Assembly: GCA_963669155.1 (NCBI GenBank)
Contig: OZ022576.1
Coordinates: forward strand, 33,985,842-34,049,841
Length of the DNA stretch: 64,000 nt
Source: Arbacia lixula
Lineage: Eukaryota; Echinodermata; Echinoidea; Arbacioida; Arbaciidae
Direction of reading: 5' to 3'
Shown here: positions 36,824-48,632 of the stretch, piece after piece
Layout of the letters: each line of letters opens with the position of its first letter
How positions within the stretch are numbered: position 1 is the first letter of the stretch
Made by a program: the position numbers and the translations under genes
Notes under the pieces: generated by a model
Seen by the model: the letters and a program-made list of their open reading frames with translations, nothing else
What the model was told of the DNA's origin: nothing
Databases searched by the model: none

Positions 36824-39800
36824 ATTAGTCTTCGTTACAGTATCTATGTGGTTATTATGCAAGTGTGAAATCCTAATTTTATGAATAATGATTTATAATT
36901 TTATGAGTAATTACCAAACTATGGAGATGATTCCTTCTATATAACAATTTTTTTCATAATGCGTTTTATAATTTAATAAACAGATTAATCAACAAAGCAG
37001 ATATTTCAACACAAACTGCTAAGAGCCTGAGGCAAAGACTATTAATCAGACGTTGTTTACGTGCATTATTTGAATTTTACACTACGTATCAGTTTCAAAT
37101 TATGAATATACAGCTTGCTAACACTTCTCTATATGTTTTGAGAATGTTTCGATGGTTTTGTGGTGATCTGCAAAAGGGACTGGCTGTCTTTAAGATATCT
37201 GGCGATCAAGACAATTCCGCTCACAATCAGATTCCAGTTATCATATTGTGACGGAAGTTACTGTACAGCAATTTTGTCAATTTTTTGTGGTATTTACACA
37301 ACTTAAAAAGGCAACTCGTTCTTTAAACCAAATAACATAAATTTCTTCTCTTAGTCAGAAAGCAGCCAGGAAGTGACAGTGGATGTCAATTTCCTATCCA
37401 GAAGCGAAGAGGCGATTGCAGCATTTACTGTTTACATTTCAGAAATATAGACATTGTCTGAAAGTCTGTTGTCACATAGACAAAGTTACTCAATAAACGT
37501 GATTCAGTAACTCTAAATTGTCTGACCTTAGATGTGTCAGCGTGTCCATATTCTCTTCATGCATTCTCTCCCTTGTCTCCCTTTGTGTCCCCCATTCTTT
37601 ATCGGATTGGACCCTCCCATTATTCCGCTCAGAAACTTAATTTGTCTTTGGGCACCAGGAAGCAATGTTGACGGGCATGTCTCATGTCATGGGAGAGAAA
37701 AAGATTGCAAGACTGCACAGGATATGAATGTTGTACTTACGTTTGTGTACAGCAGCATGATTAAAGTCTCACTGCTGATTGATACATACAGAATGTTGAC
37801 TAAATCTGCCAATGACTTGCTGCCCAAATGAATTGAAATGAATGAAAAAGGTAAAGCTCTTACACAACAAAAGTCTCTTTTTTGGCGGTCAGCTTCACAC
37901 AGACTTGAGTAATTCCCTAGCAGAAACACAATGACAGCTGAATATGGTCTTTATTTGCCCCGTGTGCAGTTTGTGACCCAGTAACGATGCAAAATCCCAT
38001 AGAGCAGCATTTTATGTGGTATAAAAAGGGTTAAGGGAGGGTTGTGAACTTGCTAGTAGTGTAGGTGACCTTCACAACGCCATGCAGTTTGAGGCGACTT
38101 CCCCAGCGACGATCATCATCGGAGGAAACTAGTTTGGGGTTGAGTGGGTTGCGTGGGGGGTAAAAGTACATTAGTGGCTTGTCCATGGAGAGAGAAGCTT
38201 ACACTCTGTCACTGCTGGTAGGTCAGGCAGTCAGTCTAGCCGCTCTACCAGTTGATACCATCAAGTAGGCCGCGGGTCGTGTAAAACAAATCGAGTCACC
38301 ACTTGAGGTGACTTTTCGCCTAGCTGGGATTGGGGTTTCTGTGTGGCTTGTCTGACCCAATTGAATCAGCTGATTTTTTTTGTTCTCCTCTCCTTGAGTG
38401 ACTGTGTGTGTAGAGCATGCCTTCAGCTCTCTACTTGGATGAAATGCGGCCCTGCTCAAGAATACTTTGTACAAATGTTGAATGTTTGGAATAAATCAGA
38501 AGTTGGCCCATATAAGAGAAGTTTTTAGTCGGTTAAGATGCAATTTATATGTTGAAGGATTAAGATATCAGATTAAGATATCAGTTGTGTGTAGTAGTTG
38601 TGTCAAACTTAAATAAATACTAACCAATTAATTCCTTGAGGTTATGATATGGTGACCAACTGGTGTTTCCTCATAGAGTTCTGGCAGTGTACGTGATAAT
38701 TCCCTTCATTTTGGTGTGACGTTTGTCTGTTTCATCTTACATGTGTTCATTATTTTAAGAATCTCATGGTAAAAATGATACTCAAGTTCTTTTCTTTGGA
38801 ATGATTGAACCATGACAAGAAGTTCTTTGCATGTTTATGCCTCGAGAGCAGTATAAGCAGGGAGTTGTTAGGACAAGGCTTTCCCATTCGTGAAGACAAG
38901 GTGAGCTTACATTAATCACAGGATTTGTATAGACCTACACTTACGAGGAAGCTAAAGAACATATGGACTGGAATGAATGCATGCTATTGTTATATCCAAA
39001 CACAAGATTAAATAATCAGCAGGAGGTATGTTTTTGTTCTTGTAGGATATTCAACTCATAACACTGACAAACTTTAGTCAAAAGCAGACTTCATTCAGAA
39101 GGTCAGATTTTTGTTTGATGGTAGGGGAAAAAATCATTTTTTCCCTAGGAAATATTTTTTATATTTTTATACTGAATATAATGTCTTGATGTATGAGGTA
39201 GTCATACTGTTATTCTTTTAGTTTGATAAGTTTTTTGTACCATCAAGTCTTGAGGCAAGTCTACGTCTTAGTGCAAAATGTGAGGTGTCATTACTTTCCC
39301 TGTGATTTTGTTTTCAAACTACACATGTGAATCTGATTGTGAGGTTGATAGTGTAATGAAAACATTCATTCATTGCAGTGAGAAGTTCCCTGACTCTCAA
39401 TTTGCTATCAACTGTATTATTCGTCCCCATTGTTTGCTGTGTTATACAAAATACAGTGCTCGTATGCGGTTGGACTATTACATTGCTGTACTGTCACCTT
39501 ACTTCTTTGACATCACCTTTAAGATGTGGCAAGTGAGCGAGATCTCTTGAACAGGAGATACCATTAAGAGTAGTGAACGTGATTATAAACAAATCATTGG
39601 TATCAGGGGACTCATAGGATTAAAAGCAATTATAGGATAAGTGTAATCCTTATGTAATGGTTACCATAATTGATGCTGTTTTATTTAGTTGTGGTGAATA
39701 GTCTTTTTATCTACTGCGGCTGCTCTGCTGCGTGGTAGATTAAATCTGTGTGTTGCTTGTTACTCTTGAGGGTGTGGAACAATGCAAATGTCAGTGAGAT

Positions 39801-39894
39801 CATGTAGATTGCTTGAATGAGGGGGAGGAAGGAGAAATGGTGTATGTGGGGGGTCGGAGAGGTAAATAGAGAGGGAGAGGGATGAAAAGAGAAA

Positions 39895-39972
39895 GTTGGA
39901 GAGAATGGGAGGAAGAGAGAGAGAGAGAATAAAGAGAAGGAGAAAGAGAGAGGAAGAGAGAGGGAGAGAAAG

Positions 39973-40013
<41 letters not shown>

Positions 40014-40035
40014 GAGAGAGAGAAAGGGTGAGAGA
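39895..40035 (+). repeat. (GA)n microsatellite, compound
   Basis: GA and GGGA units across about 140 bp, inside a longer purine-rich stretch (39820-40070). Confidence 0.9.
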
Positions 40036-41165
40036 GGGAGGAAAAAGAAAAAGAAGGAATGAAAGAAAGAATGTTCAGTGTATTCACTGTAAGCATCATC
40101 ATCAAATGTAACAGTTCAGGTAATATTGATAAATGTTCTCGTTTTGCTTACCTCAAGTAATTGCAACATTAATGTAAAAAGTATCAAAGAAAATACTACT
40201 GGGTAATATTCAAACTACTAGCTTGCATGTGTAATCTTTAACCAAAGAAAGTAAGTGCACATTGTCCGCAGACAAGTACATCAAATGTGTTTCTTGCTTG
40301 TCATTCTTTATTGTAAATTGGATGACCAGATACATAACTGTAGCCTCTCAGCACTTTAAATCCATTATATCACTAGATGCGTGGCTGTTTTGAGCTATTA
40401 CGTTATCTTGTCAGTGAAATTTATAAGCTCTGAGCGTCCATTGAGCTTTTGATGTAGGCTCTGTGATCCAGTGTGTAGGGAACCTTTTTAATCTCTTCAT
40501 CTTGGCACCAGAGAATTGTAATTCTAAGTAACAGTGATCTGTCAGAGTCAGAAGTGATCAGGCTCGACTAAATCATGATAGATGGAGCCCATTGTATGTA
40601 TGTCCTTCCAGATCCTCAGAATTGTAAATTTCAGTAAGATATGACAACTTTGTAGCATGAGTCATGCTATGTAGTGTCATACAATGTCCAACATGATCCA
40701 TCATCGTTTTGGACCCTGGACAAGTAGACCTACAGCCAAAGGCTACATTTTCAACCACACCTGTACTGTTGTTGATGGATACAAGCAGTGATTATCTACT
40801 GCATCACAGCCACCTCTCTTATTCAGAGAAAAAGACCTCTCCTAAACTTCTAGGTTACAAAAAGTTTTATGAAGTAGAAGTCTAGATACCTGAGTGGTCT
40901 ATGGACAGACAGCTGTGAGTTGAAAGCCTCTAATCAGGCCCTGTCTGATACATGATATTATAGTAACATGTTGTTGGTTAAATGAGTACACTTTTACTGA
41001 TTTGCATAGTGTATTTAACTGTCTCACTATAGCTTTGTCTTGCTTGCTAGGTGCCTTGTCTTTTCCAGACTTGAAGATCAAAGCTCTCCATCTACTTCTA
41101 TCTCTTTATAATAAGTTTTCATGATAAAACGTGCTATGCGGACTATAGCTCATGAGGATAGACCA

Positions 41166-41291
41166 GGGCCCTGTTGCATAAAACTTACCATTGATCGTAA
41201 CTTTGCTACCAATGGCAACTTCTATGGAAACCTTGAATTTGATTGGCTATTGATGGTTACCATTAATGGTAAGTTTAATGCAATGGGGCCC
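41166..41291. mobile_element. GGGCCC-ended short inverted element, copy 1 (126 bp)
   Basis: The left end is GGGCCCTGTTGCATAAAACT and the right end AGTTTAATGCAATGGGGCCC, with ACCATTAATGGTAA-type palindromic units inside. The interior matches 44418-44569 in inverted orientation. The style resembles small MITEs common in marine invertebrate genomes (general knowledge, not checked). Confidence 0.75.
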
Positions 41292-42833
41292 ATAACTCCA
41301 AAAACTAATATAGACACAAGGGCACTGTAAAAGAATCCACAAGGCCCAATCAATAGTTCTCATTACTTATAATTATTCCGGTAGTTCTTTTTAAAGTCAA
41401 CACACTAGATTAATCCTTGTGTTTGATATGTCATCTCCCAATGCTTCTCTCTCTCCCTTAATTGTTTACTATCAGTCATTAAAATTTCCAGCCAGATATG
41501 AATGCAAATATTTTTTTTAAAAACACATTATGAAACATTTGTACAACAGGCCTCTTGGATAAATATATCCACCAGTGGTGTATGATGGCAAATATTTAGC
41601 CTTGGTATCCGTGACGACATGTGTTCATGTGATACTTCTTACTCACATAATTAGTACCCCTATCATGGGAAAGATATGAAACGTGACCCTAAGTCCCGCT
41701 ATGTGTAAACACCTTTACTCAGCTGTTTGTGATCTACCTCCAATGTTGTGAGTCATAGAGACAGGACCGGCCGGACCGATTGGTCACCTTACACGGGTCA
41801 ACATTAGGCCATCAGTGGTGGATCCAAGCGGCGCTGCTAGAGGCATGAAGCGCACACCCTCTATTTTTGGAGAAGCCCACACTGAACATACATGTTGCTA
41901 CAACAGTACTTCAGAAAATTTTAATCTGCGCTCCTCTATTTTCAAATTGGCCTTTGGCACCCCCCCTCCCTCTAATTCAAATCATGGATTTGTGCCTGGA
42001 CCATGATGATGTCAAGATTATCCTCAGACTTTGACTTTATTAAGATATATCACTTATCCAGTAACCTTGGAGAGCTGTTAGTGATGCAAGTCAATATATT
42101 ACTTAAAGGTTAATTAAAAAAATATGATTAATGATATCAATAATTTGATATTATACAATTATGATGTTGTTTCAAGTTAGGTACGATGTAATGGAGTAAT
42201 TCAATGTACATGTAGATCATTCTATGAGCTGTGTGTGATGTCACAAAAGTAATATGCAGTATTAGGGTTGCAGAAGACTAAAAATACTAACCCCCCACAG
42301 AAGAAAATGATATTCTGCACGGGGAGTCTAAATGTGTCAGTGACATGAGACGCCGATCATAAGTATGTTGGTCATCACTGTTTTTGAGTGATGATAATTC
42401 TGTCTGTCCTTCATGTTACTGAAAGACACCAGCTGTAACGAGATCTTGTTAAGTTTAGAGGAAGTCCCTTACATTTCTGAGCACGTTTCATTCTTGGGGT
42501 TTCTTGTGTGGAGCTGTGATATGTGAGTAACGAGCCCTTCACTCCTAGGAAGTGAGTACATGGATCATAAGAGCCGCATAATCTCAGTCCAGCTTGAGCT
42601 AATTATCTGCGATACTTTTGTCAGATGTAAGGTACCTGCGTGGACTCGGCCTGTCGGTTGCATTACCCATGCTGCCATCAGTCTCTGCTCCTCCCTTGTT
42701 AAGGAGATAACAGGTTAGCGACAACTGTCCCCTGCCAGTCTTTGAGTACAGGGATGCGTGCGATCAGGTTTAGGTTCACGTCTAATCCCCCTGATTATTC
42801 CAGAGATGTATCATAAGAGCCTCTTGAGCCGTG

Positions 42834-43600
42834 GAGGTTGAGTCTGGATTTAATTGCGATCACATGCTTATGCCTCCATATTTTGATGATAAGTGTAGGT
42901 CTTGAATAACGGTTGCAAGATTTACTCCGAAAGTGGGTTGTAGGAGTCATCTGTGACCAGACAGGTAGTAAATGCAGATCAGCACACAGCCGGTAGTAAA
43001 TCAAGGAGGGTTGTAACTTATAATGTTGTTACATAGTGACTTATTTTGTTACACTGTCATGAGTGTTATACTGTATTTTTCACGGAGGTTGAGTCTGGAT
43101 TTAATGCGATCACATGCTTATATCTCAATATTTTTGTGATAATTGTCGGTCGTGAATAACCATTGCAGCATTTTACCTCCAGGGTGGGTTGTAGGAGTCA
43201 TCTGTGACCAAACAGGTAGCAACTGCACATCGGCACACTGCCCCGTTGGTAAATCAACGAGGGTTGTAACTTATGTTACACAGGCTGTTACATAGTGATT
43301 TATTTTGTTACACGGTCATGAGTTATGAATGCTGTATATTTCACAGAGGTTGAGTCAGGATTTAATGTGATCACATGCTTTTCCTCCATATATTTGTGAT
43401 AACTGTTGGTCTTGAATAACGGTTGCAAGATGTTACCTCCGGGGTGGGTTGTAGGAGTCATTTGTGACCAAACAGGTAGCAACTGCACACTGCCGATGGT
43501 AAATCAACGAGGGTCGTATGTCGTAACTTATAATACACAGGTTGTTATAAAGTGATTTATTTTGTTACACTGTCATGAGTTACGAATGCTGTATATTTCA
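42834..43600 (+). repeat. Tandem array, three copies of a 251-261 bp unit
   Basis: Copies start GAGGTTGAGTC at 42834, 43085 and 43346. Each contains ATCACATGCTT, GTGGGTTGTAGGAGTCAT, TGTGACCA.ACAGGTAG and GTTGTAACTTAT. Copies 2 and 3 are closest. Minus-strand frames at 42795 and 43300 share a peptide (MTPTTH) only because of the repeat. Confidence 0.9.
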
Positions 43601-44417
43601 TGGTCATTACTAGTATGTCTTACTTCTTGATAGCTTGGCTGCTTCCCAAATTGCAACCAGCCATGTTCTGAATCTGACCTCTTTGAATTCTTGTTGAGAT
43701 TTAAATGTTACCAGGCACCAACAATGCTGGCATGGCATGGCATGGCCTGACGGAAGGAAAGAACATTGTAACATTGTTGGATGTCCATAGCGCAGGAGTT
43801 ATGGTGATTGATCAGCCTGGCTGACATATGTTGGGTGTTTGTTAGCGGTGATCAGACAGGGACATGCCCCGTACTAGTTCAAACCCACCAGCTGAAAGAT
43901 GCTCATTATCTCTGCTCATCCCCCCTTTACCCTGGCTAGGGGGCGGGTTCTCACCAACCCTTAAGCAGGCACATTATCCCGATCAGTTGTCCTTTGGAAA
44001 TCACGGTATGGTTCTGGGTCTCCACTATCTTACAGCACAAGTATTATCAGAGCTGCTGGGAAAGTACCGTGGAGTAGGGTTTTGCAGTGATGGATGTGCT
44101 GAATGTGTGTGTGTCACTGCGTTTATGTGTTTGTGTGTATAATGTGTGTATATATGTTTTTATCTGTGTATGTGTGTTTATGTAGGTATGCTGTGTGTAT
44201 GAACTGTTGAAACCTTGCATTAGTAAAGAGTTGCAAAAGTTGAGGTGTATGCATATCTTTTTGACCATTCTCAAAGCTAAACCATCATTGTCATGACTAC
44301 CTCTGACTCTTCACATTAACATGATACCGTAGTAAGTTACCAACAAACATTATTTTTTGCCAGTGTTTACACTCTCTTCTCACAACATGATTGTCATGAA
44401 GATCAGGGTAACTTCCT

Positions 44418-44569
44418 GGGCCCGTTGCATAAAACTTACCATTAATGGTTACTCTGCCTTCAATGTTAACTACCATGGTAACATCGCTTGACAGCAAATG
44501 AAATTCAAGGTTTCCATAGAAATTGCCATTGATAGTATAGTTGCCATAAAAGTTTTATGCAACGGGCCC
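44418..44569. mobile_element. GGGCCC-ended short inverted element, copy 2 (152 bp)
   Basis: The left end is GGGCCCGTTGCATAAAACTT and the right end AAGTTTTATGCAACGGGCCC, a perfect 20-bp terminal inverted repeat. The interior AAATTCAAGGTTTCCATAGA is the reverse complement of the copy-1 interior. Confidence 0.85.
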
Positions 44570-47439
44570 TATTCTAGAAATAATTGCCCATCTGCAGGGT
44601 GGTGAAGACAGGCCCAGCCTGAGTTCGTTCACTTAATGCATCAGTATTGGCAGGATGTTGATCTTCATTTACCTGCAGATTGAGGGATTGGAGGAGGAGG
44701 GGGGAAGAAAGGTCTCTTTGTGGATCAGGGTCTCTTGACGATACCTATAAGCCCCAGAACATGAATGGATTCTAAGAGCTTGTTTGCTAATCAAAATTCT
44801 TTGAGGATTGCGTCAAGTGCGCTTATGGATCAATGAAATATGATTGTGTCCCATGCTTAAAGAAGTTTTCTGTCTACCAAACAAGTTTTCCTTCTTTTAT
44901 ATTAAACTGCTGATAATCTACCTGAATGTGGGTGGGATCATTGGATTCTTAGAATAATTTTTCAAGGGTATTTTCAGGATAAAACGATATAATTTTTCTA
45001 ATTTCTCTAATATGAAATTCACCAGTGTAGATGTTGTAGTGTCATGGCCTATAGCAGCATTTGTTCTGTGCCTTTAATTGCTTCCCATCAGATCAGCCCA
45101 GAAACAATGTGAATCCTCTAACCAGACAGATAAACTGGCTCTGCACTCTGTCTAAAGCCCGGGGAATCAGTTAACGATGCTGTGCTCTGTGCCTGATAAG
45201 TGTTATCCAGATGGAGTGGAGGGAGGCTCGAGGTCCGAGGGAGGCTGGAAGAGAAAACAGCATGGCCGATATGTCGGGGAAATTAACGTGACGAGGATTG
45301 AACTCCCTGACCCCATTTGTACATTGTAGCACGCCTCATTGCCACTATGGCAGAGACCAGAGAGATTTTGGGGGTCTCCTTAGTGCAACATGGGCTTCTT
45401 CAGCTCACCCAGGGTTAAGAAATTTGCTTTGTGTCTTTTGCCAAGCTGTGATATCTTCAACTTTCATCATAGTTTCTTTTTTTGTCCTCATCTGAAGTTT
45501 GTTAAATCATGGTCATTTGATGATACTGTTACAATTGGCATTGTGTGTGTCTGCTTTGAATATGTTTGATGCAAGGAAAACTCACTTTATGTGATACTAC
45601 CCCTTGCTGAAAGATGTCATGCATTTTGCTGACTAAGGACTAATATTTATCCATGATTACTGCATTCATGAGGAGCAGATGTTTACAAGTGTAATAGAAT
45701 CTGGCTTAGAGAGTTTGAAAACATCCACCCAATCTGCTAAACAAACTTCCAAGAGGGAGTCCTGTTGACATAGCAAGGAGATCGGGCCTCCATGGCGATA
45801 TGGAGAAGCTATGTTAATGGCGGACATAATCAGAGTTGAGTGGTTTTAGTCGCACAAAGAAACGGTGGGAGCCGATCCGCTTCCATCAGAATCCAGAATA
45901 CGTAACATTCTCAGCACGTAATTGGCACCTCTTGAGGTCAGGCCGATGCTACGTTACCACCGACGCACCGAGCGGTGTGTGGGACTGCACCCTGGCCTGC
46001 ATTCCTGTGATTAGAGGCTGATGCCGGCCGCTGTGAGGCTGCCCAGCGGGGATTGGTCTGTCGCGCAGCAGAGCAACCTCAAGGAGTCACTTTACGGAGA
46101 TCTCAGATGTGTTTTCTCTTCTTACATGTTGTAGCTTACCACTTACACCTCCTTGTTTTTGGCCCTGTCTCCTTGGACAGACCCTCGTCTATGCACAGAG
46201 GTTAGCATGTCATAGAGCCAGGCATGTTACATGCTTAAGGATACAGGAACACAAAGTTCTTCTCCATTACCACCTAATCCCCCCCCCCAACCTTCAACTG
46301 TTCCTAGCTTTTACTTAATTAATGTTTACCTCCTTTTTGTATTCAGGATCCCTTACTTGTTTAAGTCAACAGTCAATTCCTTTAGAATATAGATCACTCA
46401 ATATATGTCTTTTTCATCTGCTGTTTTCGGGCAATCTGTGGTTTGTAGAAGAGCAAGTTATATGAATGAGCTCTTCTTTATTTTGTTCTTGAAATCACGT
46501 TGGCTTTAGAAGGACATATTCATAAAACATAAGAGCGTAGAAAGTTATTAACAGTACATGTAGCTAAAGTCAGCTTAGCAGCTAACTAGGCTTTGTGCAG
46601 CTTCATCAGTATGACCTCATGACCCTAACATGTCAGTCAAATGCAGAAAGTGAATACAAAAATACCTGTGCAAGTTTCACCTGCTATCTAGATAAGATGT
46701 TGAAGTATTCCCGAGCGGGAGGGGTTAAATCCCTCGATCCGTGACGCTATTGGGTTCAGCGAGCGCACGTTGTTACATTACGCACGTTCCTTTAAGATTT
46801 GCCTGGAATGCCTACAAGTAAACTCACAGTCTGCCACTGGCTGGCTGCGGTGATGTATGATTTAAGGGAACAGCCCAAATAAACCTTGGTAGGCTACGGC
46901 TGAGATGAGCTGAGCTGGCCGGGGCTGGCTGGCTGGCTAGTGTGGCTTGGGTATAGGGTGGACGGACTGGCCAGCCGAGCCCTGGAATCTCACCAAGTCT
47001 GGGGAAGAATGCGGCGGGATTTTTTTAGCCAAACGGCGGCGTGACCTAGAATGCAGGGAGGCAATGTGTCACAGCAACAGCCCTTTCATCACATCACTTT
47101 CTATGAAAAACAAGAGAAAAGACAGATACACAGGAAAACAAACATTAATGATCAAGGACGAGTGGTATGCAATTTGTGTGTGTGTTGCAGTGCTATATAC
47201 TAGAATGCGACGTTGTGATTCAGAAAGCAGATAATTAATCTGCAAACTGTATACAATGTATTTTATAACATGTGCATACATTCCAGCAAATCATGACCAA
47301 TCCAAAAATGTTTAAGTTTTTTGTGTTTACCACATTCATGCCTGTCTTGTACTTGTTCTACAAGAATGGTCAAGAATTTAGTACATTCTGTAAATATATT
47401 TGATAAATCTTCTTTGATTTCTGTGTTATGTCCATAACT

Positions 47440-47476
47440 TCTGACTCGATGTCTTTCTCTTTCATTGTCATTGCAG
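47440..47476 (+). promoter_or_regulatory. Branch site, pyrimidine tract and acceptor of micro-exon C
   Basis: CTGAC at 47441-47445 is a candidate branch site 33 nt before the exon. A TCTTTCTCTTTC tract and CATTGCAG follow. A strong acceptor would help define such a short exon. Confidence 0.55.
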
Positions 47477-47517
47477 GGAAGATATATGTCGGTCTGGACC
47501 AGATTGTGATACATTAG
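47477..47517 (+). CDS. ADAMTS: ADAMTS metalloprotease micro-exon C (41 nt, phase 2/1)
   Basis: This 41-nt exon was located by predicting what must lie between exons B and D: one base completing Arg, the DIC...CDTLG segment, then one base of Gly. It reads EDICRSGPDCDTL between the split R and split G codons, carrying two conserved cysteines of the ADAMTS protease domain. The acceptor is CATTGCAG at 47469-47476, preceded by a TCTTTCTCTTTC tract and a possible branch site CTGAC at 47441-47445. The donor is GTGAGT at 47518. It is separated from exon B by 43.5 kb and from exon D by 12.2 kb. Length, phase and motif all agree, so confidence is high despite the small size. Gene finders often miss exons this small. 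Confidence 0.93.
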
Positions 47518-47702
47518 GTGAGTAATCAAACCATTCTGCTTGTATTGTGTCGCTGGCAAATGTGACAGGGATACCACAGGGAAGATACTTCCCCTCCTTC
47601 CCTTGGAGCCTGTTCGTCATTTTTCTTTGTAAGAACTAGGCCCTGTCTCGTAAAGATAACTCATAATCATAACTCTGAACATCAGACATAGGGGGATTGG
47701 AC

Positions 47703-47728
47703 TTGAGATTGATTTAGATCAATCTCAA
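47703..47728. repeat. Perfect 11-bp stem-loop near the exon C donor
   Basis: TTGAGATTGAT, loop TTAG, then ATCAATCTCAA. It lies 186 nt after exon C. It may belong to an old half-MITE starting with CCCTGTCTCGTAAAG at 47641. Confidence 0.7.
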
Positions 47729-48225
47729 CTATTAACTTCGATGGGGGACTTGAAGTCCTTCAGTATGTGGTACTTACTCATCTAACATTAAACAGATAAA
47801 AACTTCAAGATTGGTTTCCCTACCTTTTAACTTATTTTTATGGAGAAGGTTGATGGCGGCGACTTGCCAGTTGAGATGGATAAAGACCCTCCTGATGCAA
47901 TGCACCTTGGGCATGTCTTCTTTCTCCAAACTGTATGCTTTCTATTGATATCTAAATCTTGTTTAGATTAGGGAACTCTGGCAGATGTCATCTGAACCAT
48001 TCCTTCTTGAGATTGGAGGAGAAACATTCCAAATGGTGGCAATTACTGACCTAAAAAACATGACTCATATTTGTCAACATTTTTGTTTGGTGAAGAGAGC
48101 ATAAATGGAAAAAATGTGTGTTTGTATGACAGGTGTTCCAAGGGTTCACTTCTGATTCAGAGACTTCCCAGGTGGGATAATGACATTTGGAAATCTAAAA
48201 GTCTTCCAGAAGAATTACATAAAAG

Positions 48226-48632
48226 CTGTCCTCATCAGCTCAAAAAGGCATCATAGCGAGGTATTTTGTCATAGGGTTTAGCTTGCCAGATCACAAAATA
48301 GCCAGCTATTGCATCTTCAGCCCAATCTGGCAAAAAAACTAGCTTTTTGGTTAGGTAATCTTGGGCTAGATGCCAAGATATTTTTGAAACCATCTGCATC
48401 AGCCTGAAACCTAGCCAGAGTCTGTGAGCTTGGTCCGTTCAGGTGTTCTACAGTGTGGAGCAAGCAGGGTACTGCATTATGCAACAGCAACAGCTGACGG
48501 CTTATCAGGCGAACATGATCAGGCCGAACATGGGCAGGCAAAATAGCCAGCTTTTTGCCTTGTTTGGGCTGATGCAGGCTAAATTGTGTGGATTAGAAAA
48601 TAGCAAGCTTCAGGCTGATGCTGATGTCGTGT
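48226..48632. mobile_element. Diverged, inverted relative of the 25281 foldback element
   Basis: Read on the minus strand it matches 25281-25797 piece by piece: GCTATTTTGTGATCTGGCAA corresponds to the 25713 region, CATCTAGCCCAAGATT to the 25632 region, and TTTCAGGCTGATGCAG to the 25568 region. The 14-mers are present but mutated (for example CTGTCCTCATCAGCTC). The frame at 48443-48745 crosses its end and is not considered a gene. Confidence 0.7.

Larger units (their letters stand above)
3951..47476 (+). other. ADAMTS intron between exons B and C (43.5 kb, phase 2)
   Basis: A very long intron with GTGAGT...GCAG ends. Foldback elements, duplications and simple repeats inside it are listed separately. 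Stretches where I see only unremarkable AT-rich sequence include 3990-5570, 7450-8100, 8900-10150, 10700-11530, 11920-14560, 16170-20600, 21000-22490, 22540-23740, 24710-25270, 25800-27180, 27300-29240, 32100-33050, 33310-36160, 36830-39820, 40050-41160, 41300-42830 and 43610-44410, apart from minor items noted. Short open frames in these stretches show no family motif, and none could be tied to a splice structure. Confidence 0.85.

Noticed and set aside
42834..43600. CRISPR-like array
   Set aside because: The repeats are about 255 bp and contiguous without spacers, in an animal intron; this is a tandem duplication.
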